Shown here in pieces: positions 17,815 to 25,000 of a stretch of DNA of 64,000 nucleotides. The first letter of the stretch is position 1. Each line of letters opens with the position of its first letter. Made by a program: the position numbers and the translations under genes. A model generated the notes under the pieces. It was not told where the DNA came from and did no database searches. It was given only the letters and a program-made list of their open reading frames with translations. The stretch comes from JBMOMT01 sp049324835 (lineage in GTDB: Bacteria; Chloroflexota; Anaerolineae; CAYNKW01), in NCBI GenBank assembly GCA_049324835.1, contig JBMOMT010000030.1, positions 1 through 64,000 of the forward strand, written 5' to 3'.

Positions 17815-18498
17815 CTAGCTGCTCCGAGTGGGCAAATAGCGGGCCAGTTTGCTGGCCAGGTTGGAAAGGGGCAAACTTTGCAGCCAGACTTTGCCAGGGC
17901 CGGTGAGCGTGACCAGGAACAGCCCTTCGCCGCCAAAGAGGATGTTGGTCACACCCTTGACGGTGGTCAGGTCATAGCTGACCGAGGGCTCGTAGATGGC
18001 CAGATGACCGGGATCGACTTTCATGGTTTCGCCGGCGGCCAGTTCGTACTCGCGGACTTCACCGGCTATTTCCAGAAAGGCCAGGCCGGGGCCGCTGATC
18101 TTTTGCAGGATAAAGCCTTCGCCGCCGAAAAGGCCGGTGCCCAGGCGGCGGCGGAAATGCATCTCTAGCTTTACCGAGGTGGTGGCGACCATAAAACTGT
18201 CTTTCTGGCAGATGAGCGCCTGCCCGGCTTCCAGTTGAAACGGCAGGATTTTGCCCATCGCTTCTGGCGTAAAGGTGACGAGTCCCTGACCGCTGCGGCA
18301 GGTATAGGTGGTCATAAAGAGCGACTCTCCGGCCAGTTTACGGCCCAGCCCAGACAGCAAACCGCCGTGGGTGGAGGTTTTCATCTCAAAGTCACCCTTC
18401 ATCCAGGCCATACCACCCGATTCGGTGTAGACGGCTTCGCCAGCATCCAGTTCGAGATCCAACGATGGCATCACGCTGCCGAGAATTTTATATTTCAT
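17815..18498 (-). CDS. AIM24 / TIGR00266 family protein
   Basis: A 227-residue all-beta protein typical of this family (MKYKILGSVMPSLDLELDAG at the start, then GGLLSGLGRKLAGESLF, GFILQKISGPGLAFLEIAG and GGEGLFLVTLTGPG). Members are soluble beta-trefoil-like proteins of unknown biochemical role; the eukaryotic homologue AIM24 is mitochondrial. The start at 18498 has GGAGGTG upstream. The frame runs on to 18606 through mobile element copy B, so the long version is an artefact. The element sits just before this gene and may shape its 5' leader. Confidence 0.82.
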   Translation of the reverse strand: MKYKILGSVMPSLDLELDAGEAVYTESGGMAWMKGDFEMKTSTHGGLLSGLGRKLAGESLFMTTYTCRSGQGLVTFTPEAMGKILPFQLEAGQALICQKDSFMVATTSVKLEMHFRRRLGTGLFGGEGFILQKISGPGLAFLEIAGEVREYELAAGETMKVDPGHLAIYEPSVSYDLTTVKGVTNILFGGEGLFLVTLTGPGKVWLQSLPLSNLASKLARYLPTRSS

Positions 18499-18546
18499 GG
18501 CTACACCTCCTGAGGTTGGTCGATTACACACGTTGAATGGGTTGGC

Positions 18547-18666
18547 GTAACTGCTCAGCCTACCCTCCCGCAGGTTATCACAGGGCATATCTATGAAGCA
18601 CTGCATTCACCAGGATGGTGTTCTCTGGCTCAAAAGCGCCTAAACCTGCGGGCGGGTGAGTAGTAC
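18547..18666 (-). mobile_element. MITE-like element, copy B (120 bp, perfect 8-bp target duplication)
   Basis: Begins GTAACTGCTCAGCC and ends GGTGAGTAGTAC on the plus strand; it is the reverse-complement orientation of copies A and C. Flanked by perfect direct repeats GGGTTGGC at 18539-18546 and 18667-18674. Inverted repeats around ACCCTCCCGCAGG. No ORF of its own. GTAA end plus an 8-bp duplication is the signature of the IS66 family. Confidence 0.88.
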
Positions 18667-18738
18667 GGGTTGGCGTAATTATACCGCAAGGCGAGCGAAA
18701 GGACAACCAGGAGCGGCCCCCGGCTCGCCTTTTTATGG

Positions 18739-20169
18739 CTACCCCGCTTCGATGACAAAATCCAGAGGGACGAGTTGCACCCAGGTGTTGCCCGGCTTGA
18801 ATGGAAAGGGCTTGCCCTCGCCATCCACGAAACGCAACAGATCGGAGCGTTGGGGCCGCTCCCAGCGCACGTCGTACATCTGGCCGTCGCGAAAGACTTG
18901 GGCCACACCGCTGCCCCACACCTGAATCTCGATGGAATAATGGCCGCCTGCCCAGGTGTCTTCCAGGATGTCGGTTTCGACGTGTTTGGCGTACAGCACC
19001 ACCACGTTTTTGACCACCACCTGCTGCCCGGTGAGTTCATCGCCGTGGGCGGCGCCGTCGGTGAAACGCCGATAACCGCCGGCATGGCTGTCGTAGACAT
19101 AGGCTGCGGTGGTCGTATCGCCGCGATAGCTGATTTTGAGCTGATTGCCTGGCATACCGCCTGCCGGAGCTTGTTCGGAAAAAGCCCAACCGCTGAGATC
19201 CTGACGCGCTCGGAGACCGCGGGCGGTCATGACCTCTTCCAGGGTGAGGGTATCGCTGAACAGGGTGTGTTCGAAGGCCTTGCCCTCTGCCGGGATGCGT
19301 CGGAAGGGGCTGTGATGGCCGAAATCGGGCGAGATGATGCGCTCGGCGAAATCCGAGTTCCTCAGCCGATCCAGCACACCGGCGCTGGCCCCGGAAAAGG
19401 CAAACATCGACTTGAACATGGCCGGGATTTCCAGGTCGATGAGGCGCGCGCTGCGGATCGAGCCGATCTTGGGCGCATCCTGAGAGTAAAAGACTGCCGT
19501 AAAGCGGGTGAGTTTACCTTCGGCATAATGCTCAAAAAGCACGTCGGCAGACTGGATGCCGGCCTGAGGGCGCACCACTGCCGGTGAGTTGGAGATTTTC
19601 ACCGCGATGGGCCGTCGCTCCAGGCGAGAAGCATCGGCGACTGGTTGGCCGGTGAGAGGGCTGACGTTGCCGCTCAGACTTGCCTGCGGCACGGCGCTAT
19701 AGACACCCGGTCCGGTCGGCATGGCTACGTTCCCCATGCCGCCGCCGCCGATCTCTTCCGGGGCGCGCACGGTGGGCGCTGCCGCCGGGGGAGCGGAAGA
19801 CTGGCTGCTGGCCGATGGTTGGGTGGGGGTAGCGGTGGGCGGCAAAGGGATCGGCGTAGGGGTGGGTGTGGGGGTAGGGGGTGGGAAAGTGGGTGTGGGT
19901 GATGGCGGTTCAGGGGTGGGAGTAGCGGTGGGTGGAAGGGGTGTGTTGGATGGGGTGGCCGTGGCTGGTCTTGGCGTCCAGGTGGGGGTGGCGCTGGGCA
20001 ATGGGGGTGGCAGAGTATGGGTGGCCGCCGGGCGAGGCGTTTTGGTGGGCGTCGGAGTAGGTTGGCGCTCGGTAGCGCAACTGCTCGTGACAGCGCTGGC
20101 GATCAGCGCCGTCAGCAGCAACATCAAGACAGGCGTCTGTCGTCTTTGAAGACGCGGGGCCGTGGTCAT
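18739..20169 (-). CDS. DUF3048 (YerB-like) lipoprotein
   Basis: A 476-residue exported protein. The N-terminus has a hydrophobic signal ending in a lipobox (SAVTSSC, Cys near residue 31), then ~110 residues of Thr-Pro-rich linker (TPTPTKTPRPAATHT), then the DUF3048 domain (SPLTGQP, RPIAVKISNSP, RPQAGIQSADVLFEHYAEG, IGSIRSARLIDLEI) with a C-terminal beta half (WAGGHYSIEIQVWGSGVAQV). The family is extracytoplasmic and of unknown function. The start ATG 20169 follows GGAGGT by ten bases; an upstream ATG at 20187 overlaps that site. A promoter TTGCTA-17-TATAAT reads into it at 20214-20242. Confidence 0.83.
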   Translation of the reverse strand: MTTAPRLQRRQTPVLMLLLTALIASAVTSSCATERQPTPTPTKTPRPAATHTLPPPLPSATPTWTPRPATATPSNTPLPPTATPTPEPPSPTPTFPPPTPTPTPTPIPLPPTATPTQPSASSQSSAPPAAAPTVRAPEEIGGGGMGNVAMPTGPGVYSAVPQASLSGNVSPLTGQPVADASRLERRPIAVKISNSPAVVRPQAGIQSADVLFEHYAEGKLTRFTAVFYSQDAPKIGSIRSARLIDLEIPAMFKSMFAFSGASAGVLDRLRNSDFAERIISPDFGHHSPFRRIPAEGKAFEHTLFSDTLTLEEVMTARGLRARQDLSGWAFSEQAPAGGMPGNQLKISYRGDTTTAAYVYDSHAGGYRRFTDGAAHGDELTGQQVVVKNVVVLYAKHVETDILEDTWAGGHYSIEIQVWGSGVAQVFRDGQMYDVRWERPQRSDLLRFVDGEGKPFPFKPGNTWVQLVPLDFVIEAG

Positions 20170-20213
20170 GCTCGTTGGAACCTCCATGCAAGGGATTGGG
20201 GTGAACGGGGGAA

Positions 20214-20242
20214 ATTATACCAGAAGCAGGGAGGAATAGCAA
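20214..20242 (-). promoter_or_regulatory. Promoter of the DUF3048 gene
   Basis: On the minus strand, TTGCTA (20242-20237), 17-bp spacer and perfect TATAAT (20219-20214). Confidence 0.65.
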
Positions 20243-20266
20243 GGATAGATGTGGGCCGGTTCGATC

Positions 20267-21025
20267 TCAGACCCGCTCCTGGCATTGCCACATCGCTCTG
20301 AGCCGCAGATACATTTTTAGATTGTAATAGGCCATCAACAAACTGAGGAGCAGGCCACGCCAACCCGCTTTGTAGCCACCCAGCTCAAGGTAGCGCCATT
20401 TGAACTGGCGCAGGGGCTGCAAGATGAAATTTCGCACTTGGGGTCGCACGCCCTGTTCAAAGAGGATCCGGGCGTCGAAGGCGGTATATTTTTCCTGCCT
20501 GGTTCGGAACTGGCGGATCGAATCGTAATTGTAGTGAATGAGCACGTTTTGTAGATAGCCTTCCGGGCCATCCAGCACGACCAGCTCGTGCACTTGGCGG
20601 GCCGGATCGTAGCGCGCTTGGGCCCGACGCAGCAGGCGCATCTGGTAATCGGGATACCAGCCAGCGTGCTGCACGATGGCGCCAAAGATGAAATTGTGCC
20701 GCGGAACCCACCAGCCGTCAACATCATCTCGTTGCAATACCTGGCGGATTTCAGCGGCCAGTTCTGGGGTCACACGTTCGTCAGCATCGACAAACAGGAT
20801 CCATTCGGCCTTTACTGTGTCCAGGGCGACGTTGCGTTGCTGGCCGTAATCGTGAAAAGGATGCTGTATCACCGTGGCGCCCATCTGGCGGGCGATCTCG
20901 ATCGTACGGTCGGTGCTGTAGCTGTCCAAGACCACCACCTGATCTGCCCAGGCCGCGCTCTGGATACAATCGCCGATGTGTCTCTCTTCGTTTTTGGTCA
21001 GGATCACGGCTGCCAATCGGATCAA
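20267..21025 (-). CDS. Family 2 glycosyltransferase (WaaE/KdtX-like)
   Basis: A 252-residue GT-A enzyme: LAAVILTKNEERHIGDCI at the N-terminus, VVLDSYSTDRTIEIA, the metal-binding FVDADERV and the acceptor-side segment WWVPRHNFIFGAIVQHAGWYPDYQMRLLRR, characteristic of the branch that includes LPS core glucosyl/heptosyl transferases. A C-terminal amphipathic region probably touches the membrane. I choose TTG 21025, because GGAGGT lies five bases upstream and a promoter -10 (TATAAT, 21062-21057) covers the ATG candidate at 21058, which would then be outside the transcript. Likely adds sugar to a cell-surface glycan; the acceptor is unknown. Confidence 0.85.
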   Translation of the reverse strand: MIRLAAVILTKNEERHIGDCIQSAAWADQVVVLDSYSTDRTIEIARQMGATVIQHPFHDYGQQRNVALDTVKAEWILFVDADERVTPELAAEIRQVLQRDDVDGWWVPRHNFIFGAIVQHAGWYPDYQMRLLRRAQARYDPARQVHELVVLDGPEGYLQNVLIHYNYDSIRQFRTRQEKYTAFDARILFEQGVRPQVRNFILQPLRQFKWRYLELGGYKAGWRGLLLSLLMAYYNLKMYLRLRAMWQCQERV

Positions 21026-21056
21026 CAGGAACCTCCGGCTATTTATCATCGGGCGC

Positions 21057-21085
21057 ATTATAACACGACCGGGCCGGTAAGGCAA
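21057..21085 (-). promoter_or_regulatory. Promoter of the glycosyltransferase gene
   Basis: Minus strand TTGCCT (21085-21080), 17-bp spacer, perfect TATAAT (21062-21057). It decides the start codon of the glycosyltransferase in favour of TTG 21025. Confidence 0.7.
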
Positions 21086-21147
21086 AGTTCCTCTCTGCGT
21101 CCTCGGCGTCTCGGTGAGTTGGGGGCAATCAGCAATTGACGGCCGAA

Positions 21148-21176
21148 TTGACATCTCGGCATGGCTGTGGTATGCT
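21148..21176 (+). promoter_or_regulatory. Promoter of the DMT transporter leader
   Basis: Perfect TTGACA (21148-21153), 17-bp spacer, TATGCT (21171-21176). It drives a short leader with small ORFs and a terminator before the transporter gene. Confidence 0.7.
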
Positions 21177-21218
21177 TGGGCCAAAGGTGAAAAATGGCGC
21201 CACAGCAGAGAGGTTGCC

Positions 21219-21251
21219 ATGCATTGGATTCACGTCGAGGCCGGTGATTGA
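21219..21251 (+). CDS. 10-residue leader peptide MHWIHVEAGD
   Basis: ATG 21219 follows AGAGAGG by five bases, and the stop codon TGA is the first base of the following terminator stem. The peptide contains one Trp and two His. A second overlapping ORF in another frame (ATG 21194, 17 codons, stop at 21247) has AAAGGTG upstream and could be the translated one instead. The arrangement promoter-leader ORF-terminator-gene is that of a classical attenuator. The next genes are a transporter and an indolepyruvate oxidoreductase subunit, which makes an aromatic amino acid signal conceivable. Inference only. Confidence 0.45.
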   Translation: MHWIHVEAGD

Positions 21252-21279
21252 CGCGTCACAACCCCGTGGCGCGTTTTTT
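21251..21279 (+). terminator. Attenuator/terminator hairpin before the DMT transporter
   Basis: ACGCGTCAC (21251-21259) pairs with GTGGCGCGT (21266-21274), nine pairs including one G-T, loop AACCCC, then a run of Ts. It lies between the leader ORF and the transporter ATG at 21317 in the same transcript. Confidence 0.8.
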
Positions 21280-21316
21280 GTGGCCCACTTTGAGACCTCT
21301 TGCAGGGAGAAAAGCG

Positions 21317-22204
21317 ATGAATCGGCCTCGAATGGAAATTGGCCGTTGTGCTTCCGCCAGCGTTTTTTTGCTGGGGGCCCTACTGGTCATCGACAGTTTA
21401 CATTTCGTTTTTGCCCGTCTGCTGTTGGCTCACATTTCACCCAGGGTATCGGCTCTGTACGTGTTGGGCATTGCCACGCTCGAGGTGGGGCTTTTTGGGC
21501 TGGCGCGCCGCAGCCTGCACCTGAGAGTGTGGCGCCAACATTGGGCTTTTTTTCTGGCCATCGGTTTTTTGGTGGCGGCCAACACCAACATCAACTACGA
21601 GGCAGTCGCCTGGATCGATCCGGGCACTGCCTCGTTGCTGGGCAAGACCTCCATTCTCTTCAGTTTGGGTCTGAGCCTGTTCTGGCTGCGAGAAAAACTG
21701 TCGTTGGGCCAGTGGGTGGGTGCGCTGGTGGCTCTGGTCGGAGCTTTTGTGATCGCCTTCCAACCGGGAGATTATCTGCGCCTCGGTTCGTTACTGATCC
21801 TGGTATCGGCTTTCATGTATGCCCTGCACGCTGCCATCGTCAAACGCTACGGCGAGCCGATCGACTTTGTCGATTTCTTTTTTTTCCGTCTGCTCTCCAC
21901 GGTGGGCTTTTTGTTCCTCTTTGCGCTGGGGCGTGGGGGCCTGGTCTGGCCCAGCCCGACGGCCTGGACATGGATCCTCTTTGTGGGCACGGTGAGTGTG
22001 GTGCTCGGCCGGACACTCTATTACCTGGCTCTGCGCTGGCTCAAGATGAGCGTTCACTCGGTGGTGCTGACACTCACACCGGTGGCAACGATCCTCTGGT
22101 CGTGGGTGTTATTTGATGTGATACCTGCCTGGCAGCAGCTTGCCGGCGGGGCGGCGGTGATCCTGGGCGTGATGCTGGTGACGGCCAGCAGGAAACAACA
22201 CTAG
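21317..22204 (+). CDS. DMT-superfamily (EamA) transporter
   Basis: A 295-residue inner-membrane protein with ten hydrophobic helices in two homologous EamA halves, as usual for drug/metabolite transporters. Typical family features are NTNINYEAVAWIDPGTASLL, KTSILFSLGLSLFWLREKLSLGQWVGALVALVGAF and, in the second half, RTLYYLALRWLKMSVHSVVLTLTPVATILWSW. ATG 21317 has AGGGAGA nine bases upstream; the frame is open to 21248. The substrate is unknown, often amino acids or metabolites. It is 26 bp ahead of an IorA-like gene and behind a leader peptide with a terminator, suggesting a regulated two-gene operon. Confidence 0.85.
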   Translation: MNRPRMEIGRCASASVFLLGALLVIDSLHFVFARLLLAHISPRVSALYVLGIATLEVGLFGLARRSLHLRVWRQHWAFFLAIGFLVAANTNINYEAVAWIDPGTASLLGKTSILFSLGLSLFWLREKLSLGQWVGALVALVGAFVIAFQPGDYLRLGSLLILVSAFMYALHAAIVKRYGEPIDFVDFFFFRLLSTVGFLFLFALGRGGLVWPSPTAWTWILFVGTVSVVLGRTLYYLALRWLKMSVHSVVLTLTPVATILWSWVLFDVIPAWQQLAGGAAVILGVMLVTASRKQH

Positions 22205-22230
22205 AGCATTCGATAGCATCGGAGGAAAGC

Positions 22231-23880
22231 ATGCATACGAGTTCGCCTGTTTCTGGGGCGTTTGCCCTGGCCGTGGGTGCACTGGAGGCCGGCATCTCAT
22301 TGGTCACCGGCTACCCCGGCGCGCCTGCCACGGCGGTGGTCAATGCCTTGCTGACACTCTCGACGGCAGAGCAGGTACAGATCGAATGGACGGCCAACGA
22401 AAAGGTCGCCGTCGAGATGGCCTACGGCGCTTCGTTGGGCGGCGAGCGTGCGCTGTTGTGCGTCAAGAGCGTGGGCCTCAACGTGGCCCTCGATCCGCTG
22501 ATGGCTTTTAACCTCTCTGGCTGTCACGCCGGTTTCGTGGTGCTCCTGGGTGACGATCCCGGTGGCTGGGGTTCACAGAACGAGCAAGACAGCCGGGCGC
22601 TGGCCCTGGCTGCCGAACTCCCGCTGCTGGAGCCGGCCACTGTGGGCGAGGCGCGCACCGCCATGCGCCAGGCGTTTCAACTTTCGGAAGAGATGGGGCT
22701 GCCGGTCATGGTGCGCGTCACGCGGGCGCTGGTAACGGCCCGTCAGGCCACGCTGGCGGAGGAGATCGCCTTGCCGGCGTCATCGTTGGCCTTTGAGCGA
22801 GCTTTTATGCGTTGGGTGGTGCTGCCCATCAACGTGGCGCCGCTCCACGCCCGGCTGCTGCAAACCCTGGATGCCATCGGCCAGCGTTTCGAAATTTCGC
22901 CTTTCAACGGCCTCCACGGCGATGGCTCGCTGGGAGTGATCGCTGCCGGCTTTGCCTACCAAAAAACGCTCGATCTGTTTGATGGCGCCCTCCCACCGGG
23001 ATTACGGCTGTTGCGTCTGGGCACGTTTCACCCGTTACCCTCGACACAGATTACGAGTTTCCTGCGGGCGGTCGATTCGGTGTTGGTGCTGGAGGAAAAT
23101 ACGCCGCTGGTCGAACGGGCCGTGCGGGCTGTGGCGCAGCAACAACAATTGATGCGGCCCATCTACGGCCGCGATACAGGCCACGTGGAGCGTGTCGGCG
23201 AGCTGTTTGCGCCCCACATCGCGGCTGCGCTGAACGCCTTTGTGCCCGATCTGTCGCTGTTCACCGGGGGGCCGGCGGGTCGGCCCATGCCCAGCCGCGA
23301 AGCCCTGTGCGATGGCTGCCCCTACGTGCCCACTTTTGAGGCTCTCACTGCCATTATGGCCCGGCTGGGCGGGCGCGAGGCGTTTATCGTGGTGGGTGAT
23401 CCGGGCTGCATGGTACGCTCTCAACTGCCGCCCTACGAGCTTTTGGACGTCAAACACAGCCTCGGTTCTGCCATCGGCATGGCGACCGGCCTGGCCCTGA
23501 GCCAGCGCAGACGCCAACCGCGCAAGCGGGTGGTGGCCTTGTGCGGCGACTCGGGTTTTCTGCATTCCGGCTTTAATGCCCTGGTCGATGCCGCCAGGAC
23601 CGGCGCCTCGATGCTGGTGATCGTTTTGGATAACGGCACCACCGCCCTTTCCGGGGGACAGCCCCACCCGGGTAGTCGGACCGATGCCCGCGGCAGGCCG
23701 CAACGCGCGGTCGATCTGGCGGCTCTGGCGCAGCAGGCCGGTGCAGGCTCGGTGCTGGCGGTGGATCTGGCGCGGGGCGAAAGCATCGAAGCGGCCATTA
23801 CACAGGGGCTGGATTTCGAGGGGCTGGCGGTGATCGTCGCCAGCGGGCCTTGCACCCGCTGGCTGCCGCAAAACGGCTGA
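22231..23880 (+). CDS. Indolepyruvate ferredoxin oxidoreductase alpha-like protein, no ferredoxin tail
   Basis: A 549-residue TPP-dependent enzyme related to IorA. The N-terminal pyrimidine-binding half has the family opening (GALEAGISLVTGYPGAPAT, EWTANEKVAVEMAYGASLGG). The C-terminal half binds TPP (GDPGCM, LGSAIGMATGLALSQ, GDSGFLHSG, LDNGTTALSGGQPHPG). Canonical IorA is longer and ends in two 4Fe-4S ferredoxin clusters. Here the chain stops after the TPP domain with no Cys cluster (only CDGCP near residue 358), and no iorB gene lies next to it. So either the FeS and gamma parts are supplied in trans, or it is a different 2-oxoacid enzyme. RBS GGAGG is present. Confidence 0.78.
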   Translation: MHTSSPVSGAFALAVGALEAGISLVTGYPGAPATAVVNALLTLSTAEQVQIEWTANEKVAVEMAYGASLGGERALLCVKSVGLNVALDPLMAFNLSGCHAGFVVLLGDDPGGWGSQNEQDSRALALAAELPLLEPATVGEARTAMRQAFQLSEEMGLPVMVRVTRALVTARQATLAEEIALPASSLAFERAFMRWVVLPINVAPLHARLLQTLDAIGQRFEISPFNGLHGDGSLGVIAAGFAYQKTLDLFDGALPPGLRLLRLGTFHPLPSTQITSFLRAVDSVLVLEENTPLVERAVRAVAQQQQLMRPIYGRDTGHVERVGELFAPHIAAALNAFVPDLSLFTGGPAGRPMPSREALCDGCPYVPTFEALTAIMARLGGREAFIVVGDPGCMVRSQLPPYELLDVKHSLGSAIGMATGLALSQRRRQPRKRVVALCGDSGFLHSGFNALVDAARTGASMLVIVLDNGTTALSGGQPHPGSRTDARGRPQRAVDLAALAQQAGAGSVLAVDLARGESIEAAITQGLDFEGLAVIVASGPCTRWLPQNG

Positions 23881-23891
23881 CGGCCTGCGGC

Positions 23892-24989
23892 CTAGACGGC
23901 AAACCGAAAGTGAATCACGTCGCCATCCTGAACGACGTACTCTTTGCCCTCCAGCCGCAACAGACCCTTGTCGCGGGCGGCGGCCACAGAGCCGGCGGCC
24001 ATCAGGTGCTCGTACGTCACCACTTCGGCCCGGATGAACCCCCGTTCCATGTCGGTGTGGACCTTGCCTGCCGCCTGGGGCGCGCGCGCGCCCCGCTGGA
24101 CTGTCCAGGCCTGCACCACTCGCCCGCCGGTGGTGGTGAAAAAGCTGATCAGGTTCAGCAGACGGTAGCCGCTGTGCACCAGTCGTTGCAGGCCGGTTTC
24201 AGCCATGCCCAGTTCGGCCAGATAGGCGGCTGCCTCGTCGGGCGGCCACTCGATCAGACCCATCTCGACCTGGGCGCACACGGCAATCGCCTGGGTATCC
24301 TCGGCGGCAGCATAGGCAGCCAGCCGGTGGGCCAGAGGGCCGCCATTGGGGCAATTTTCCTCGCCGATATTGGCCACGTACAGTCTGGGCTTGGTGGTCA
24401 GTAGAAACAGTTCTTGCAGCCACAGATTTTCTTGCTCTGTTCGAGCAAAGCCGCGTGCGTGCAGGCCATCGTTCAGGTGTTGCCCTAACGATTCGAGCCA
24501 GGCCAGTTCTTCGGCGTGCTCTTTGGGTTGGGCTTTGGCCTTGCCTTTGACTTTTTCGATCCGCCGCTCGACGGTGGCCAGATCGGCCAGCATCAGCTCG
24601 GTGTTGACTGTTTCGACATCGTTGACAGGGTCCAGTTCAGCCGTCACGTGAGCCACGTCTCGGGCCTCGAAACAACGCACCACCATGGCGATGGCGTCGA
24701 CGTTACGAATGTGGCCCAGAAACTGATTGCCCAAGCCCTCGCCGCGATGCGCGCCTCGCACCAACCCCGCGATGTCCACGAAACGAACGGTGGCCGGCAC
24801 CACCTTTTCGGGCCGGATCAGGACGGCAATATCGTCCAGGCGCCGATCCTGGATCGGCACCACGCCCACGTTAGGCTCGATGGTGGTAAAGGGGTAGCTG
24901 GCCACAGCCGCCCCGGCGTGGGTCAGGGCATTAAAGAGCGTCGATTTGCCCACGTTGGGCAGGCCAACGATGCCGATCTCCAGTGACAT
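23892..24989 (-). CDS. ychF: Redox-regulated ATPase/GTP-binding protein YchF
   Basis: A 365-residue Obg-family P-loop protein that binds ribosomes and prefers ATP. Seen: LPNVGKSTLFNALT (G1), the loop YPFTTIEPNVGVVPI (G2), DIAGLVRGAHRGEGLGN (G3), a coiled-coil region (VERRIEKVKGKAKAQPKEHAEE) and a C-terminal TGS domain ending EGKEYVVQDGDVIHFRF. ATG 24989 matches the universal start MxLEIGIVGLPNVGKS, and the preceding sensor kinase ends 11 bp upstream, so the two are probably co-transcribed. Confidence 0.94.
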   Translation of the reverse strand: MSLEIGIVGLPNVGKSTLFNALTHAGAAVASYPFTTIEPNVGVVPIQDRRLDDIAVLIRPEKVVPATVRFVDIAGLVRGAHRGEGLGNQFLGHIRNVDAIAMVVRCFEARDVAHVTAELDPVNDVETVNTELMLADLATVERRIEKVKGKAKAQPKEHAEELAWLESLGQHLNDGLHARGFARTEQENLWLQELFLLTTKPRLYVANIGEENCPNGGPLAHRLAAYAAAEDTQAIAVCAQVEMGLIEWPPDEAAAYLAELGMAETGLQRLVHSGYRLLNLISFFTTTGGRVVQAWTVQRGARAPQAAGKVHTDMERGFIRAEVVTYEHLMAAGSVAAARDKGLLRLEGKEYVVQDGDVIHFRFAV

Positions 24990-25000
24990 TTCCCACTCCG

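Noticed and set aside
21058..21220. Longer N-terminus of the glycosyltransferase from upstream ATG codons
   Set aside because: A TATAAT -10 box at 21057-21062 overlaps the nearest ATG, and the glycosyltransferase fold begins right after TTG 21025, which has a good ribosome binding site.
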